In this document: piece after piece, positions 35,216-48,542 of the stretch
Layout of the letters: every line of letters begins with the position of its first letter
How positions within the stretch are numbered: the stretch's first letter is position 1
From: Fratercula arctica
Lineage: Eukaryota > Chordata > Aves > Charadriiformes > Alcidae
DNA length: 64,000 nt
Assembly: GCA_947846985.1 (NCBI GenBank)
Contig: CANTUZ010000012.1
Location: 21,228,135 to 21,292,134, forward strand
Direction of reading: 5' to 3'
The notes under the pieces: model-generated
Seen by the model: the letters and a program-made list of their open reading frames with translations, nothing else
Told to the model about the DNA's origin: nothing
Databases searched by the model: none
Program-made: the position numbers and the translations under genes

Positions 35216-38200
35216 GGTGAATCAAAGTCTCATTCACCCCAAATTATTTTTCAGTATTAGGTATCTCGTGACATGTAAAATTGGTCATCAGTGGGAAACT
35301 TCAAAACTTGTTGTAAGAAGTTGTGAGGAACAGTGTCCGAACAAGCTTGTCTCTATCCAAAAATCATTTAATAAAAAAAGAAAGTAAGTGAATTGGGAAC
35401 TTTAGGCCATGTGAGGACACGTCTGCTAGATCATTCTGCAGGACCAGCTGCATTGCTAAGCCCCTAATGCCTCTAAACCACCTTGCTAGTTTTGGGTAGA
35501 GGTACCAGACACGGTGAGGCCCACCTTGGATTTGTGAATGAGAACAGGGCAGATGTCAGGAGCAAACCTGAGAGGAAGGGTTCTCCCCCGGGGAAGAAGT
35601 TAGGATGCAGGAGTCATCAGGTGATGTACACCCTTTGCTGGCAACAGTGAAAAACGTTACACATAGCAGCAAGCTGTAAAAACACTGTCTTATCTAGAAG
35701 CCACACAAGGTATCTAAGAGCAAACACTGTCTCCAAGCCTGTCTTGAAACACCCTGAAACAGGGTAACAGCAGGGCCCTAAGTGCCTGGGATGGATGACA
35801 CTGCTGTAGCTGAGGCATGCATGGACATTGCCAATGGCATAATAAGGACTAGCAGGGCCCCTGCAATACACTGCAGCAAAGCAAACTGACTCTGAGAAGC
35901 TTTCCCACGTGTACCCGGGCCTTTGTGCCAGCTGTCACTTTGTAGCTACATGTCTTTCTAGCAGGTGACCTGCCTCAGCTGGGGTGGTGGAGGGACTGGG
36001 CAGCTGATGGCACTGCTGGCTCCAGCCCGACATGCACTGCTGAGTGGTACAACAACTTCATACATGTGCAGTGCTCCCAACAAAGGCATGCTGGGGTTGA
36101 CTGGTGTCACCCCAAGCTGTAGTGCAAATCTGTCATTTGGCAAACCCTGTCCCAGGACTTTCACGACAATTTAAGATGGGGACCCTTGGGCAAAAGAAAA
36201 TCTGAAAACAGTACGTTGTCTCTCAGAGAAAGGGAAGCGTATGTAGAGTTGTGATACTGGTCCCTCTGTGGTGACTGAAGGAGGTCTCTGCTTGTGGCTG
36301 GGGCTGGAGAATGTCCTGACCCCACTGCATAAGTAGCCAGTTTCAGGAGAGGCTTCTCCTTTGGGCAGCAGCAGATGCTCCTGTGGCAGCAGGTTATCTG
36401 CCACAGCAGATAACTGCCTTGAATGAGGCTGTGTGAAGCACCAGGGCTGGGGACCAAGGTTATGGTGTTCCATCCTCTAGGACACATGTTGGTAGCCTGG
36501 GAAAGCTACAGGCATTGATGGCCCAGGTATGGCTCAGAGACCCTGGGAAGGAAAGTAAGAGAATAAAACAGATCCCACTAGCGTATGACTGCTGAAAGCT
36601 GTCATCTAATACAAATCTGATGAGTTCTCCTCTGGGAGTGGCCCCCTTCCATGGACTACGAAGGGGCCTAAACAATTACTTCAAACATTTTAAAAGGCAT
36701 ATTTTAATCATCTAAAGTTAGGCTAAAAATGAAGTCCCTCTCTGAAGGGTACATTTGACGTTGAGGTTATGTTATAAAACTGAATATAAGATAAGACGTT
36801 ACCGCTACTGACAAACTTTGTCTTATTCTCTTAGACCATTCTGGCTACAGCAACACTGTCACTAAATTGAGAGAGCTCACTGTGATTCAGATTGATGACT
36901 GTATCTAATCATGCATAGGAGTTTTCAAAGGTATGAGTGATCAAATTGAAACTTAAATCTGTTTTGTGTTGGAATTTAAAAGAGTTCCAGAGGTCTTGAT
37001 ATAAGAAGCCACGTAAGACAAGATTGTACCATAATTCCGTTTGGTATAGATTTATGAAGACCTTTTATATGACGATCAGTGCACAGCTAATTTGGCAGGA
37101 ACATTTTAAAGGCATTCAAACCCTGGTTCATAAAATCGTGAATAAAATCTCTTAACAAACCTTACAGCACAGAATGTATTAAGCATTGGACAAAACTAAC
37201 AAGTGCCTCTATACTACACATTCAAAATCAAAGTAAGGGAACTCCAGCTGCATACATGTGCATACACACACACACACAACACAGTTAATGTGTTCAAGCC
37301 AGGCTTTAGAAAGAGAAAGCTAAACAAATGATTTAAATTGAGGAACAAATTGTGACACGGCTGCAAATATTGTCTCTAAAAGTTTTCTGCTTTGCCTGCA
37401 GTAATCTCTCCAGGCATTCCAAATATGCACAAAGACATCATTTGGTTATACCTCCCATAGCAGAAATCTGTTCCTCCAGTGGTTTGCCATAAAGGATAAT
37501 AGTAAACTTGCACATTCTATGGCTTTATCAGCGTGGCCCTGCTAAAAAGAAAAGCTAAGATGAGAAGTCACCCAGAACTCAAGCAAGTCTGCTCAGATCT
37601 AGAAAGCACCCCTTATGCTTGAGGAAAAAAAAAAGAAAAACACAATTTTTTTTGCTTTCTTTCTTTTTATTTTTTTCCCCAGAAAAATCTCCCTACCTTC
37701 AAACACCAACTGTCATTCAGCTTTTTCCAGCTATATTATTTTTTCCAGTGATGCTCAGACAGAAATGAGAGTCATGGGGATTTTTGGATCTGTCAAGTCT
37801 CTGCAGCTCCTAAATGATGCATACAGGGAAAGCTCTTCTCCCTCACCAAATCATTCACAGGAAACTGGAACACATCTGAGTGTAACGTGATCAACAGAAT
37901 TTGATTCTTTTCCTGTTTCTGTTCCTGCTTCAAACTGAGCTTGTTGATTACAATGACTGTTCCTACACTGTACTGGGGCCAGAAAACTAGCTCTGCTAAA
38001 AGAATAACATCACACAATTGGAAGCAATAACTTTGCTCATTTTTACCTGTAAAGTATATGACAACATAATCAATGCTTTGCAAACAAAAGCCATATTTGA
38101 ATTTTCCCTAAAACTAGCTATAATGCTTTTTCAATTAGTACAGCCTATGTTTATCAAAGTCTTCAGTATGCATTGCTTTTGTGTTCTTTCATATACATAT

Positions 38201-38883
38201 TCATGTGATGTTGATTGCCTGAGCTACATAGTGAGGGCCAGTCACCCTGGAGCTTTAGACCAGAATAGGTGTGGATACTTAGCAGACTGCCAGGTGTACA
38301 CTTTTTTTAGCAGAGCATCATCAGGGGCTGAAAATCTGTTCCCGGGCCCAAAAGAAATATTAGCTAAACCTCTGCATGGTATCAGTTGCAGTCTCCTCTA
38401 ATACTTCTTATCTTTCTCTATAGTCTGAGACAATTATCTTCACTCTTATCACAGAGGAGAGTTTTCACAGAAGTGATTCCAGCAACCTGTTATCTCCCAA
38501 CACTGAGAGCACACTAGCCTGGCAGGGGAACAGTTGTAGGCTTTGCCCACTTCTACGTTTCAGTTTGTCTGAGAACTACCATGGGTCTGATGCCAAATTA
38601 ATGCTTTGGTTTACTATGAGAGAGAGGTTTCCACCTTTTAATAATGAGCAGAAAAATGGAAGAGAAGCATGTGGTTTAAATTATCAGGACAGCTAAGACT
38701 TTATATATCATATTCTGCTTGGTATTATAAAACAAAAGTGCTGTGAGCTCTGTATGCCTAACAGATTGCAGACTTGCCTAATCTGCTAAATCAAGGCAGA
38801 CGATTAGAAGAGGTTTCTTAAAATGCTTTCATTTGTAACGAGATTTGTGACAGAGCCCTTTCGCTAACCTTTTTTATGATGCA
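35216..38883. other. intergenic, including a GC-rich unassigned block at 35.4-36.7 kb
   Basis: No gene is supported. From about 35400 to 36670 the sequence is clearly GC-richer than either flank and carries short open frames on both strands (for example 36161-36487 minus). None resembles a protein I know. A short imperfect hairpin of GGCCCCCTT and AAGGGGCC lies at 36640-36668. From 36.7 kb on the DNA is AT-rich and unique, with a CA microsatellite at 37263-37278. Confidence 0.6.
37263..37278 (+). repeat. short (AC)n microsatellite
   Basis: About eight AC units in otherwise unique intergenic DNA. Confidence 0.8.
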
Positions 38884-38911
38884 AGCCCAAGTCCTGCCTG
38901 ACCAACCTCAT

Positions 38912-38916
38912 GGCCT
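38912..38916. repeat. left target-site duplication of nested LTR
   Basis: GGCCT precedes the LTR terminus TGTCCTGG and recurs at 39635-39639. The undisrupted CR1 copy at 48.7 kb reads TGATGGCCTTCTATGATGG here, with one GGCCT. Confidence 0.9.
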
Positions 38917-39634
38917 TGTCCTGGTTTGAGGTAAAACAGAACCAACTTTCTGTTCAGTAATTTTTACTTCTTAGCTAGGTCTCTTCTAACTCTCTGAAAT
39001 TAACAGCATGTTGTGTGTAAAACAGTTCATTCAGAGTGATAAGACATTTTGTGCCAAGGAATGGTATCCAGAGAGGCTCTTGATTATACTTATTGCTATA
39101 GCAACCAAGGTCAGCTAATTTCATTATTTGCCCCATTGGAGGGTCGGAAGTGGAGGGGCATAGAGGGGTCCCACCTGCGGGGAGGAGCGGACAGGACAGG
39201 TGACCAAAAATTGACCAACAGGGGTATTCCATCCCATCTGCCCCATGCTCAGTATAAAAGCTGAGGGATCAAAGGGTCAGCTATTTTCCTTCAATGGCTG
39301 ACATCTGAGGAGGACCCTGCCTGTTCATCTGCCTTTGATCCCGATCAGTGTGTTCCTGACTCCAACTCTGGAACCCGGTTCCCATCCGTTGCTGAGTCCA
39401 GCCTGGGACTTCCCCAGTGCCTGCTGATGACATCATCCTGGGAGCTTAATACGGTTTTGTATATACTGTATTTATTTCATTATTTTCCTTTTTATCTTAT
39501 TATTAATATTTCATTAGTTTAGTTTCTTCTAAACTCGTAAATCTCTCTTTATCTCTCCCCCTCCTCTCTGTGCACGAGAGGCTGGGAGGAGCATCTGTCG
39601 CCAGCCATTAGCAAATTTGGCCAAAACCATGACA
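38917..39634 (+). mobile_element. solo LTR (ERVL-like), 718 bp, nested in CR1
   Basis: The element runs from TGTCCTGGTTTGAGG to GGCCAAAACCATGACA, with near-perfect inverted ends. It is flanked by a 5-bp duplication of CR1 sequence. A TATAAAA box lies at 39253-39259 and is followed by a pyrimidine-rich and AT-rich segment, the usual arrangement for promoter and R/U5 on the + strand. No retroviral genes are inside, so the provirus has recombined to one LTR. Its ends and layout resemble the antisense LTR of intron 2, so the two probably belong to related families. Confidence 0.88.
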
Positions 39635-39639
39635 GGCCT
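39635..39639. repeat. right target-site duplication of nested LTR
   Basis: GGCCT, identical to 38912-38916, after which the CR1 sequence continues. Confidence 0.9.
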
Positions 39640-40863
39640 TCCATGATGGAGCAACTACATGAGTGGACAGGGGAAGAGCTACGGATGTTGTCTATCTGGA
39701 CTTCTGTAAGGCCTTTGACACGGTCCCCCACAACATCCTTCTCCCTAAATCGGAAAGGTATGGATTTAATGGGTGGACTGTTCAGTGGATGGGGAATTAG
39801 TTGGATGGTGACATCCAGAGGGTAGTGGTCAATGGCTCAATGTCCAGGTGGAGATCAGTGACAAGTGATGTGCCTCAGGGTCCATATCAGGACCAGTAGT
39901 GTTTAATATCTTCATCAATGACACAGACAGTGGGATCAAGTGCACCCTCATCAAACTGGCAGACGACACCAAGCTGAGTGGTGTGGATGACAAGCCTGAG
40001 GGACAGGATGCCATCCAGAGGGACCTGGACAAGCTCAGAAGTGGGCCCATGTGAACCTCATAAGGTTCAACAAGGCCAAGTGCAGGGTCCTGCATGTGGG
40101 TTGGGGCAACCCCCGGTATCAGTACAGGCTGGGGGATGAAGGGATTGAGAGCAGCCATGCTGAGAAGGACTTGGGGCTACGGGTGGATGAAAAGCTGTAC
40201 ATGAGCTAGCAATGTGCACCCACAGCCCAGAAGGACAATGGAATCCTGGGCTGCATCAGAAGAAGCGTGGCCACCAGGTCAAGGGAGGTGATTCTGCCCC
40301 TCTGCTCCATTCTAGTGAGAACCCACCTGGAGTCCTGCATCCAGCTCTGGAGCCCTCAGCACCCAAAAGACATGGACCTGTTGGAGCAGGTCCAGAGGAG
40401 GGCCACGAAAATGATCAGAGGGATGGAACACCTCTCCTTTGAGGACAGGCTGAGAGAGTTGGGGTTGTTCAGCCTGGAGAAGGGAAGGCTCCAGGGAGAC
40501 CTTATTGTGGCCTTTCAGTACTTAAAGGAGACTAATAAGAAAGATTGGGAACAACCATTTTAGCAGGGCCTGTTGTGATAGGACAAGGGGTAAGGGTTCT
40601 AAACTAAAAGAGGGCAGATTTAGACTAGGAAGATAAGGAAGAAAGGTAAGAAAATTTTTTACAATGGGGGTGGTGAAACACTGGAACAGGTTACTCTCAG
40701 AGAGGTGGTAGATGCCCCATCCCTGGAAACATTCAAGGTCAGCTTGGACGGGGCTCTGAGCAACCTGATCTAGTTGAAGTTGTCCCTGCTCATTGCAGAG
40801 TGGTTGGACTAAATGATCTTTAACTCAAACTCCTTCCAACTCAAACTATTCTATGATTCTATG

Positions 40864-43800
40864 CAAGTAGAAGAATTCAGATATAAGGTAGCAAAAAAAA
40901 AATAAATCTTATAAATTACCCAAGAAAAGAAAATGAGTCAGGAGAAAGTTCTAACAATGATTCAGGAGAAAGTTTAAGGTGCTTTCCAAAATGGAAGATT
41001 AAGCAGCACTTAACAAAGCAGAAAATCATCATTTGTAAATTTGTACATGATATTTATCAAGCAGAGTAGGCAGATAATTAGTACAATCAGTCCTTTCTTA
41101 ATCCCTCTTCAATTATTCATCAAATAATTGAAGACTGGGTCACTGTAAAACAATTAATTAAGATACAAAATGTACCTAGTTTACAAAGGCCCCCAACCTC
41201 TTGTCATTGGGAGAGTGTAGGGAAGGAACCAAAGGAATTGATGAGAGCAGATTTTAATCTGTGAAGTGATACAAAACATACATGGATCCTTTAAGAGATT
41301 TAAGACTAAAAATTTGGTAAATGACAACAAGGAAGAAGAGTAGCTAATTCAACACTGGACATGGAACTAACACAAAATATTTCAGAATTTGTGAGAGGAG
41401 CATATTGCTAGGTCAAGCTTACAGAGAGGATTTTTAGCAAGGATGGTGAGTTGGGCAGTAGCAGTTGTGTGCCACTAAGCAGTGTTAGACTATAAATGGT
41501 CTGTTGTTATAAAGAAAAAGACAGACATGCCCGTAGAGAGACAAGGCAAGAGATCTGCTGCCATAGAAACAGATGTAGCTGCTAGACATACCACATCATT
41601 GCTATACACTAAACCATGGATCAGCAGTATACCATGAACTGCATCTAACTTGCTTTGTTCAATAAAGTTTAAAATCTGAAACAGATATATGATGATCAAT
41701 TATTCTGTGTAACACAACATAGCTGCACAGACTTGATGTACTTTCTAACAGGACTAAATAACTACTGGAAAGCTGGAGATGAAAAACTCTAAAAAATTAA
41801 GGATTAAATATCATTCAAAAGCTTTAATATGATGTCCAGAGTGCACTGCATCTTCAGAAAAATGAAAAAAAAGCCAGAGTGCCTGATCTTTCATTTCTTA
41901 TCCAGGTAATACTGCTATAGCAGTTACAGGGTGCTTTACTTGTACAGTTTTTGTACCTGTTTTCCACAGAATGAAGTTCAAATTCCGTATTTCTAATGCA
42001 AGACCATCTCTCCCTATTCCAGTCGGTGGTACTTTCTCATACATAAGGAATCCAACTGCCAGAAACATACACCACAACACTGCATATCTCATCTTCTATC
42101 ATAGCCAGTCTTGTACCAGTCTTGTAAAGATTTACCAGCCTGTTTCACCTAAAGTGCGATTTCTTTATGTGGAATCAATGAACAAATGAAAATAAGACAT
42201 TGTCTAAATGACTGCAGAAACTGGACTTTAATGTTTACTTTTAGAAAAAATTATAATGACAACAGTTCAAGGCTCAAATGTTATTTCTGTGTAGTTAGAA
42301 TCTCATTATTCATAATTCTATAGGGAAGTGCAAATGTATTTCTGCTTTAAAATTATGGCACCATGCAGCATTAGATTATCCAGAGAGAGTTTAGCATTGA
42401 TATATAGTTGATACATTGAATTCTGAGCCCACCTGATTCTCACTCCCTTAAAAACATTTGACTACATGAAACAAATTAGTAGTATAATAACTTACAGGGA
42501 GAGATGTAATGTCTGTTATGTGTATTGTATTTAGGGCACAAAGATGACATTTATTAGATGATATAATCTCCTGCAACTGTATTAATCTTTACTTAGTGCT
42601 GCCAGTTCCTGGTAGAAGTCTGATGATGTCAACTTAAATGGGAAAAAAAATGATGTGTTTAAATTCTTATTCAGTTTTGCTCTCTTCTGTGAGACCAAAG
42701 GAAGGTGTTCCATTTAAATGCACTCCTACATGGATTTCACTGCATAATGGTACTCAATGCCAGCAGCTTACACAGTAACACTGCTTTGTATTAAAAAGCA
42801 TGAATTGACCTTATGTAAACTGTAGTAATAGTTTCCTGCATTAACGAAAAGATCTTTCATCTTTCTAGAACAGGAAATTCAATGGAATTAAGAAGCTATT
42901 AATCCAGAAATTCAGATATTTGCAATGTTTACACTTCTGTGGTACCAATATTATAGAGCAACCTATGCAAGAAGAAGCATCTGAATATGAATATCACAGA
43001 TCCATCATGTTAAGCATAGAAGTGTTGAAAGAATTTTTAAACTATTTCTTTTTAAGAAGACATATACACTTTCCAAATATGGAAGCAATACACGTTTAAA
43101 TGTTTTGCTGAGCATCCAGTTGATTCTGGTGACACTTCACCTTTCTGAGAAAAGGACTGCCTTTTGGCTCAGGAGTGTTGGTCTCTGGGAACATACTATG
43201 CTGTTGGCTATATTGTGTCTGCACAGAATACAAAGTTCAGATCTGTAAGTCTTCCGCTCTTAACTGTCTGAAAGGAGTCTTAAGAAAGAAAACTTCTAAA
43301 TTTGTGTTGGCCTTGTTTTTACTCCTTGAGAGAGCTTGGTATATACCAGAGTAATGAGTGCTAATTAAGAATGTGAGATAAAAAGGACAGAAGGTTTGTA
43401 GTATATTGTATGCTGTTTCTTTTCAAACTGTCATCTACATCACCTTAAAAAAAAAAAAACAAAAAAGGATGTAGTGGCTCTTGGGACAGTGAAGACTCAG
43501 TTACAATGAAAAAGATCCTTTAACTATCACAGTGGATGTTAAAAATTTCTGCAAACCTGTGTTAGCTAACATAATTAATCACTTAGTGTTTTCGGGATCT
43601 GAATTCCAATAAATTGACTAGAATCACATAAATTTGGGGGAAACGTATACTGTCAATTCAACCCAGGATTAAATAATCTCATATGTTGAAATCTAACAGG
43701 GAATCTTCTAGCTGCTGCTACCACTTACAGATCTGCCCAGGTAAGCAATCCTGACATGACATACTGTAAAAATATAGCACACACATGGACACATATACGA

Positions 43801-46800
43801 TTGGCGGGTGGATTAAACTAATTTCTAAAAGACTAAAAAATAAAAAGAAACATTCCCTTGAAATGACCAGAATTATTTGATAACTGACAGTAAGATATCA
43901 GATGGACTATGTATGTATGTATGACTATGTAGAAAATGTGGATTCACACAGGCCCAGTGCAGCCCTGGCTCTCCTTGTTCAGGCATAAGTAGTCTGTGTG
44001 AGGCTTTGGGCTTTGAAAATTGTTAGCAACAAGAGCCTGTGAAATGACAAACCTGGGGTAGTAGTAGCAGGGCTCAGTGATTAACCAGCATGGAAATCGC
44101 TGACAAGCAAAAGAACAAGGACAAGAGGGGAGGACAATAAGGTCTGGAAACCTTTGCTGTCTCCAGTTTATTCCATTCTCCTTTCATGCTCTTAGAAAAG
44201 TGGAAATCCAGGTATTTTTAAAATTTTATACTATCTAGCACTCCTCACCATAGCACGGATGCCATGTCCTAGTACCCACCCTTCTTTTCTCACAAAAACT
44301 ACAACTCCATACAATAGGTTCTGTTTACCCATTTCGTCCTTCCCTATCATTAGTTTTATTTTTCCTTAGATTGCACATGTACTGGGAAGCACAATCTCTC
44401 CCTGTGTTTGTTATTATACAGTGAGAAAGATAGTGATTGTAACCTATATAGACGGCCACGATATATATGTCAAAAAGTGACCCTAGAGGCTAATCTCTGC
44501 CAAGCATTTATGTGCTAGCAGTCAGGACCCCAGGGAAGGTACTGCCTAACCCAATATAAACTGCTATATCACAGCCCATTGAGACAGTATTGGGCCCTAC
44601 TGTACTGGCAGTATGAATCACTGGCAGCGATATGCCCCTTTGTCTACGGAAACAAAAACTGACTGACACACACGTCTGGCAGGCTGATACTGCTTCAAGA
44701 TACCTATTTTTAATGCTCTCCATTCCTTCTTTCCCTACTAAGAAAGGACAAAAAGATTCTACAGAAGGGAAGTGCAAATAATGTGCAGTACCATCGCATG
44801 TAACTTTCAAAACAGGAGAGTGCCTTCCAGAGTATATCAAATAGCACTAACAAAGTCATCAATGTGAGCAGGGGCTAATTATTAACCCACACTAACAAAT
44901 GAAAGCAGCATCATTTCAGGCCTCCTCTTAGCGTTAAAATTCAAAACCTTGAAATGAGAAATGTTCTAGCTGGAACCTAGCAAATGTCCTAACCCTCCCT
45001 CTCACCAATCTCTTTCCTGCCCATCAAATCCAATTGAATGACAGGCAATTTGTATGAGCCTTTGTACTAGGTAAGCTCCAGTAATTCCTTCTTTTAGAAA
45101 GCCTTTCATTCCTGCTCACTGTAAGAGGTGAAAAAAATTCGACTGCGTGAAGAGAACAACTAAATTTGGCAGAAAGCAAGCCATCAACTCCCATTAGCAC
45201 TTCTCTTGGGTATGGCAGCTGGGATGGGTCAATGGCCATAACTAGCCACTCTCTCATCATTTTACTTAACCTCTCAAGAGATAGTGATGAGATCTTATGG
45301 CCCAATTAGCATCTAAGTCTTGTCAGACTATCTTATCTCAGACTTAGTCAAGATTGTTTGGACAGATGAAACTATGGAGCTAAAAAATACTGAGAATGAC
45401 ACATTTTATGACATGAATTGGTCATTTCTTCAAGGAAGAGGAAGGATTATTTCTCTCTTACCATTTCCCTAGCAACAGAGAAAATGAAGGGTTCTTTTTC
45501 ATTTATAGAAGAGCCTTGATTTCAGGATTGCTGGAAAATAGAAGCATCTGCTTGTAACCAAGGCATCTTCTGAACAGCACAGGACTTTCAGTTAAAACCC
45601 TAAGAGCTTTTTAGACCTTATGTGTTATTATGGCAATTATTTCAGATAAAAGGAAATTACAAAGCCTGAGGTATGGGAAGGCTTTCATCACACCATGTAG
45701 TCCTCACATTATAATCCCACCCTAGGAGAGAACTTGCTTGACAAATACTATAAATAGCAGCCTACATAAGAGGATAAATAATTATTCATCTGCTGATAAA
45801 TTCTGACAGATCATCTTTCCTATGCAACTTGAGTAAAAGACATAATCAGAAAGTCCTTGATCTGTTAATGGGCATACAGCACTCTAAATCCAAACTACCT
45901 TGAAAAATACTGAAAGCTTTAAAATGTTAATTTACATTTTTTTCTTTGTCAGTGAGGTAGTATCACTGAACTCTAAGCATCATATTGATGCAGGATTGGG
46001 GGGGGAGGTTTATGTTTTTTTACTTTTTCACCCTATTAATTTTTAGTAGAGTTATTTTCCTTGCCACTAAATTCAGCATACGTTCTCAAGCATTGCTTTT
46101 TGTCAGTGTGGCTGGCCACTCTTTCAGTTGACAGAAAGCGTTAAAATGAATCATAGTTAATTAATTAATAAATATACAAAACCGAAATTTTTTTACCGAC
46201 TGCTACACTTGTTCTTTAGTCAGAGTCATTGTGTCGATTTCAAATGGACAAGCAGGTAATATTGGAAAAAAAAGCAAAAAAAAATCTGCAGCCTCCAACT
46301 ATAATCCCATTATGTAATAATTGCTAAAGTGTCCAAACCGAGAATTTCAGCTAGTCTCATTCCTTATAGAGACCACAGAAATTTTTAGGCGAAGCACTTG
46401 GACTACTATACAAGTGTATGTTGTTAAATAGAACCCAGAAATGGAAACAGATACAATCTCCACAGCTTCTTTATTTCTGTCCTGTCAGTTTGCAGGGAGA
46501 GAAGGTGACTACTGCAGAAGATGAATGAGAGAAGTATTTCTCATTTTCCACCAGACCAATTATTTTTAGAATCACTGTGCTGCTGACAGTTTGGGGCCTG
46601 CTATGATAGCAGATCTGAAAAATCAGAATAACACACCTCTAGTGTATAAAAGGATAATGATTTTTAAGAAATTTAATGGCCACATTTTTCAGATATTTAT
46701 AGATATTTTGTGGAACAGCTTAGGGGCTTTTTTTTTCCATTTTTGCCCATGAAATGAAACATTTAAAAATAAAATTACAATAGTTCATATTCAAAATGAA

Positions 46801-48542
46801 CCCTCCATGCCAGATCTCTGTAGAATAATGATGCTAAAAATAAAACGTTACCAGGGAAACTGAATGGAACAGAAATTAGCAGTAAGGCCTGATCCAAAGC
46901 CACTGAAATAAATGGGAACAGGATCAAACTACACTGAAGAAAATAAATCTGTGTTCCAGAATTTCCTCCTTTCACATTCTATTGGCTTCTGTTCCATGTT
47001 TGTGAGGAAATCAGTTTGAGATGAAATAACACATAACCTGTCAATAGAATACAGGTTCCTAAGCTTCACTGTGCTGGGTACTGTGAATTCAGCAACAGGA
47101 GCTTTTGCATGGGCATTTTTAAGAGGACTCTGGTCCATTTTTGCTCCATTGTCCTTTAAGGCTACAGACTAGAAATGAGAAATAGACTTCAATTGAGGCA
47201 ATACTAGAAAACAGCAGAGGAGACAATATAGTTGACTGCAGGGGAAACCTGCAAGGCACATCTTAGCTTGGACTTACCTTGTGGAAGAAACGTGACGACA
47301 GGTGGCAGCACAGCTAACATGACAAAGGAGAATACACAGCTGGCTGATGGAGGAAAGGGGCCAATTGGTTGGATAACTGGTTCAGCAAGAACACAGAGAA
47401 GGAAGTTGCTCGTGCCAAGGGAGAATGAGACTGAAGTCCAAGTTCCAGTGCTCAGGGTGAGGCAGACACTGCAAAGGAAATTCAGTTGTAAATCAGTCTG
47501 TGTTTACACATCAATATAAAGAAAGCAACAAGGATAAAAAGACAAACTGGCTCAATTTACTCTCAGAACTAAAAGGTATTGTCCTTAAGAACATTATTTA
47601 CCAACCTTATTTTTGTGTCATCGACAGCTACTGTTACTAATTACGTGGCTAATACTTTCTGGTCCTGGGGCAATAGGCCATAACTCTGCTTTTTTGGAGA
47701 GGCAGAAGATGAAAAATGGGGAAAATCTCATTGAATAAAAATCACCTCACTTTGTTCCATCAGTAACAGAAAGGTACAGCTGAATGTTAATGTTTTCAGG
47801 ATCCCCAAAACTGTATTCTTGCAGCACTAGACCAAACATACAGATCTCATGCAAAAGAAGTGGCTTTTGTTAAAATCCCCATCATTGTCTTAGGACAAAA
47901 CCAAAAGCCCAGATGCAATCATTGTACAGGAACCACTCCACTAGTAGCTCAATAAACCAAATATTTGTACATGCAAGCAACATTCTTGCTATCCATGGGA
48001 ATTCTTATATAATTATTCCCACACTAATGTGATCAAGATTCTGTAATTTTACTCCTGACAGAGACCTGTTCTTGGATGCCATATTACTACCTATAACTGG
48101 TTAGTTCTGCCTTTTTATTCATTACTAATTTTCATAGTGGTATTTTGTTTTCCTGTGCAAAGAGTTTCTTACCGAGTCTAACTTAACAATTCTTTCTTTC
48201 AGCAATACAGGAAATCTCAGAGTACTTTATTTCACTACAGCTGATGAGGCTACTCTACATTCATTCATGCAAATTTCTTAATTTACTAGCAGGGTAGTAG
48301 GGAAGGAGAGACGGGAAAAAATTCCTGTTAAGCAATTCAGCATTTCCTATTAAATCAAGATCGAGGTAGGCTCCGCTCTTGTTTACATTGGCACAATCAC
48401 ATTGACATGCAGAGGACTTTATACAGGCAAAGGCAGAGGAATGCTTCAGCTATAAGTATATTACTGCTAAGGTGACAAGCATGATTTTGCCAAAGTAGTC
48501 TGGGGGGCTTGTAGAACAGTTAAATCACCTCCCCTTTCAGTG
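40864..48542. other. intergenic, no gene supported
   Basis: AT-rich unique sequence. Open frames such as 44508-44840 (minus) and 47232-47519 (+) are of chance length, lack recognisable motifs and have no supporting splice or poly-A context. Short poly-A runs occur at about 43447 and 46266-46284. Confidence 0.6.

Larger units (their letters stand above)
38884..40863 (+). mobile_element. CR1 LINE with partial ORF2, split by a nested LTR
   Basis: A sense CR1 starting at about GTCCTGCCTGACCAACCTCA, interrupted at 38917-39634 by a solo LTR, and resuming as CCATGATGGAGCAACTACAT. It includes the RT region (reading [12 protein letters not shown] near 39713, and LADDTKL at 39956-39976, equivalent to the catalytic FADD box), the rest of the 3' ORF, the 3' UTR and the terminal ATTCTATGATTCTATG. 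Internal stops and small deletions show it is inactive. Without the LTR it is about 1.26 kb, so it was 5'-truncated on insertion. Confidence 0.93.

Noticed and set aside
40212..40563. Two overlapping + strand ORFs that look protein-like
   Set aside because: They are the decayed 3' part of CR1 ORF2, not a host gene.
44508..44840. 110-codon minus-strand ORF
   Set aside because: No motif, no repeat similarity and no neighbouring exon-like features.
47232..47519. 95-codon + strand ORF that reads as a plausible soluble peptide
   Set aside because: No similarity to any family I recognise and no supporting context.
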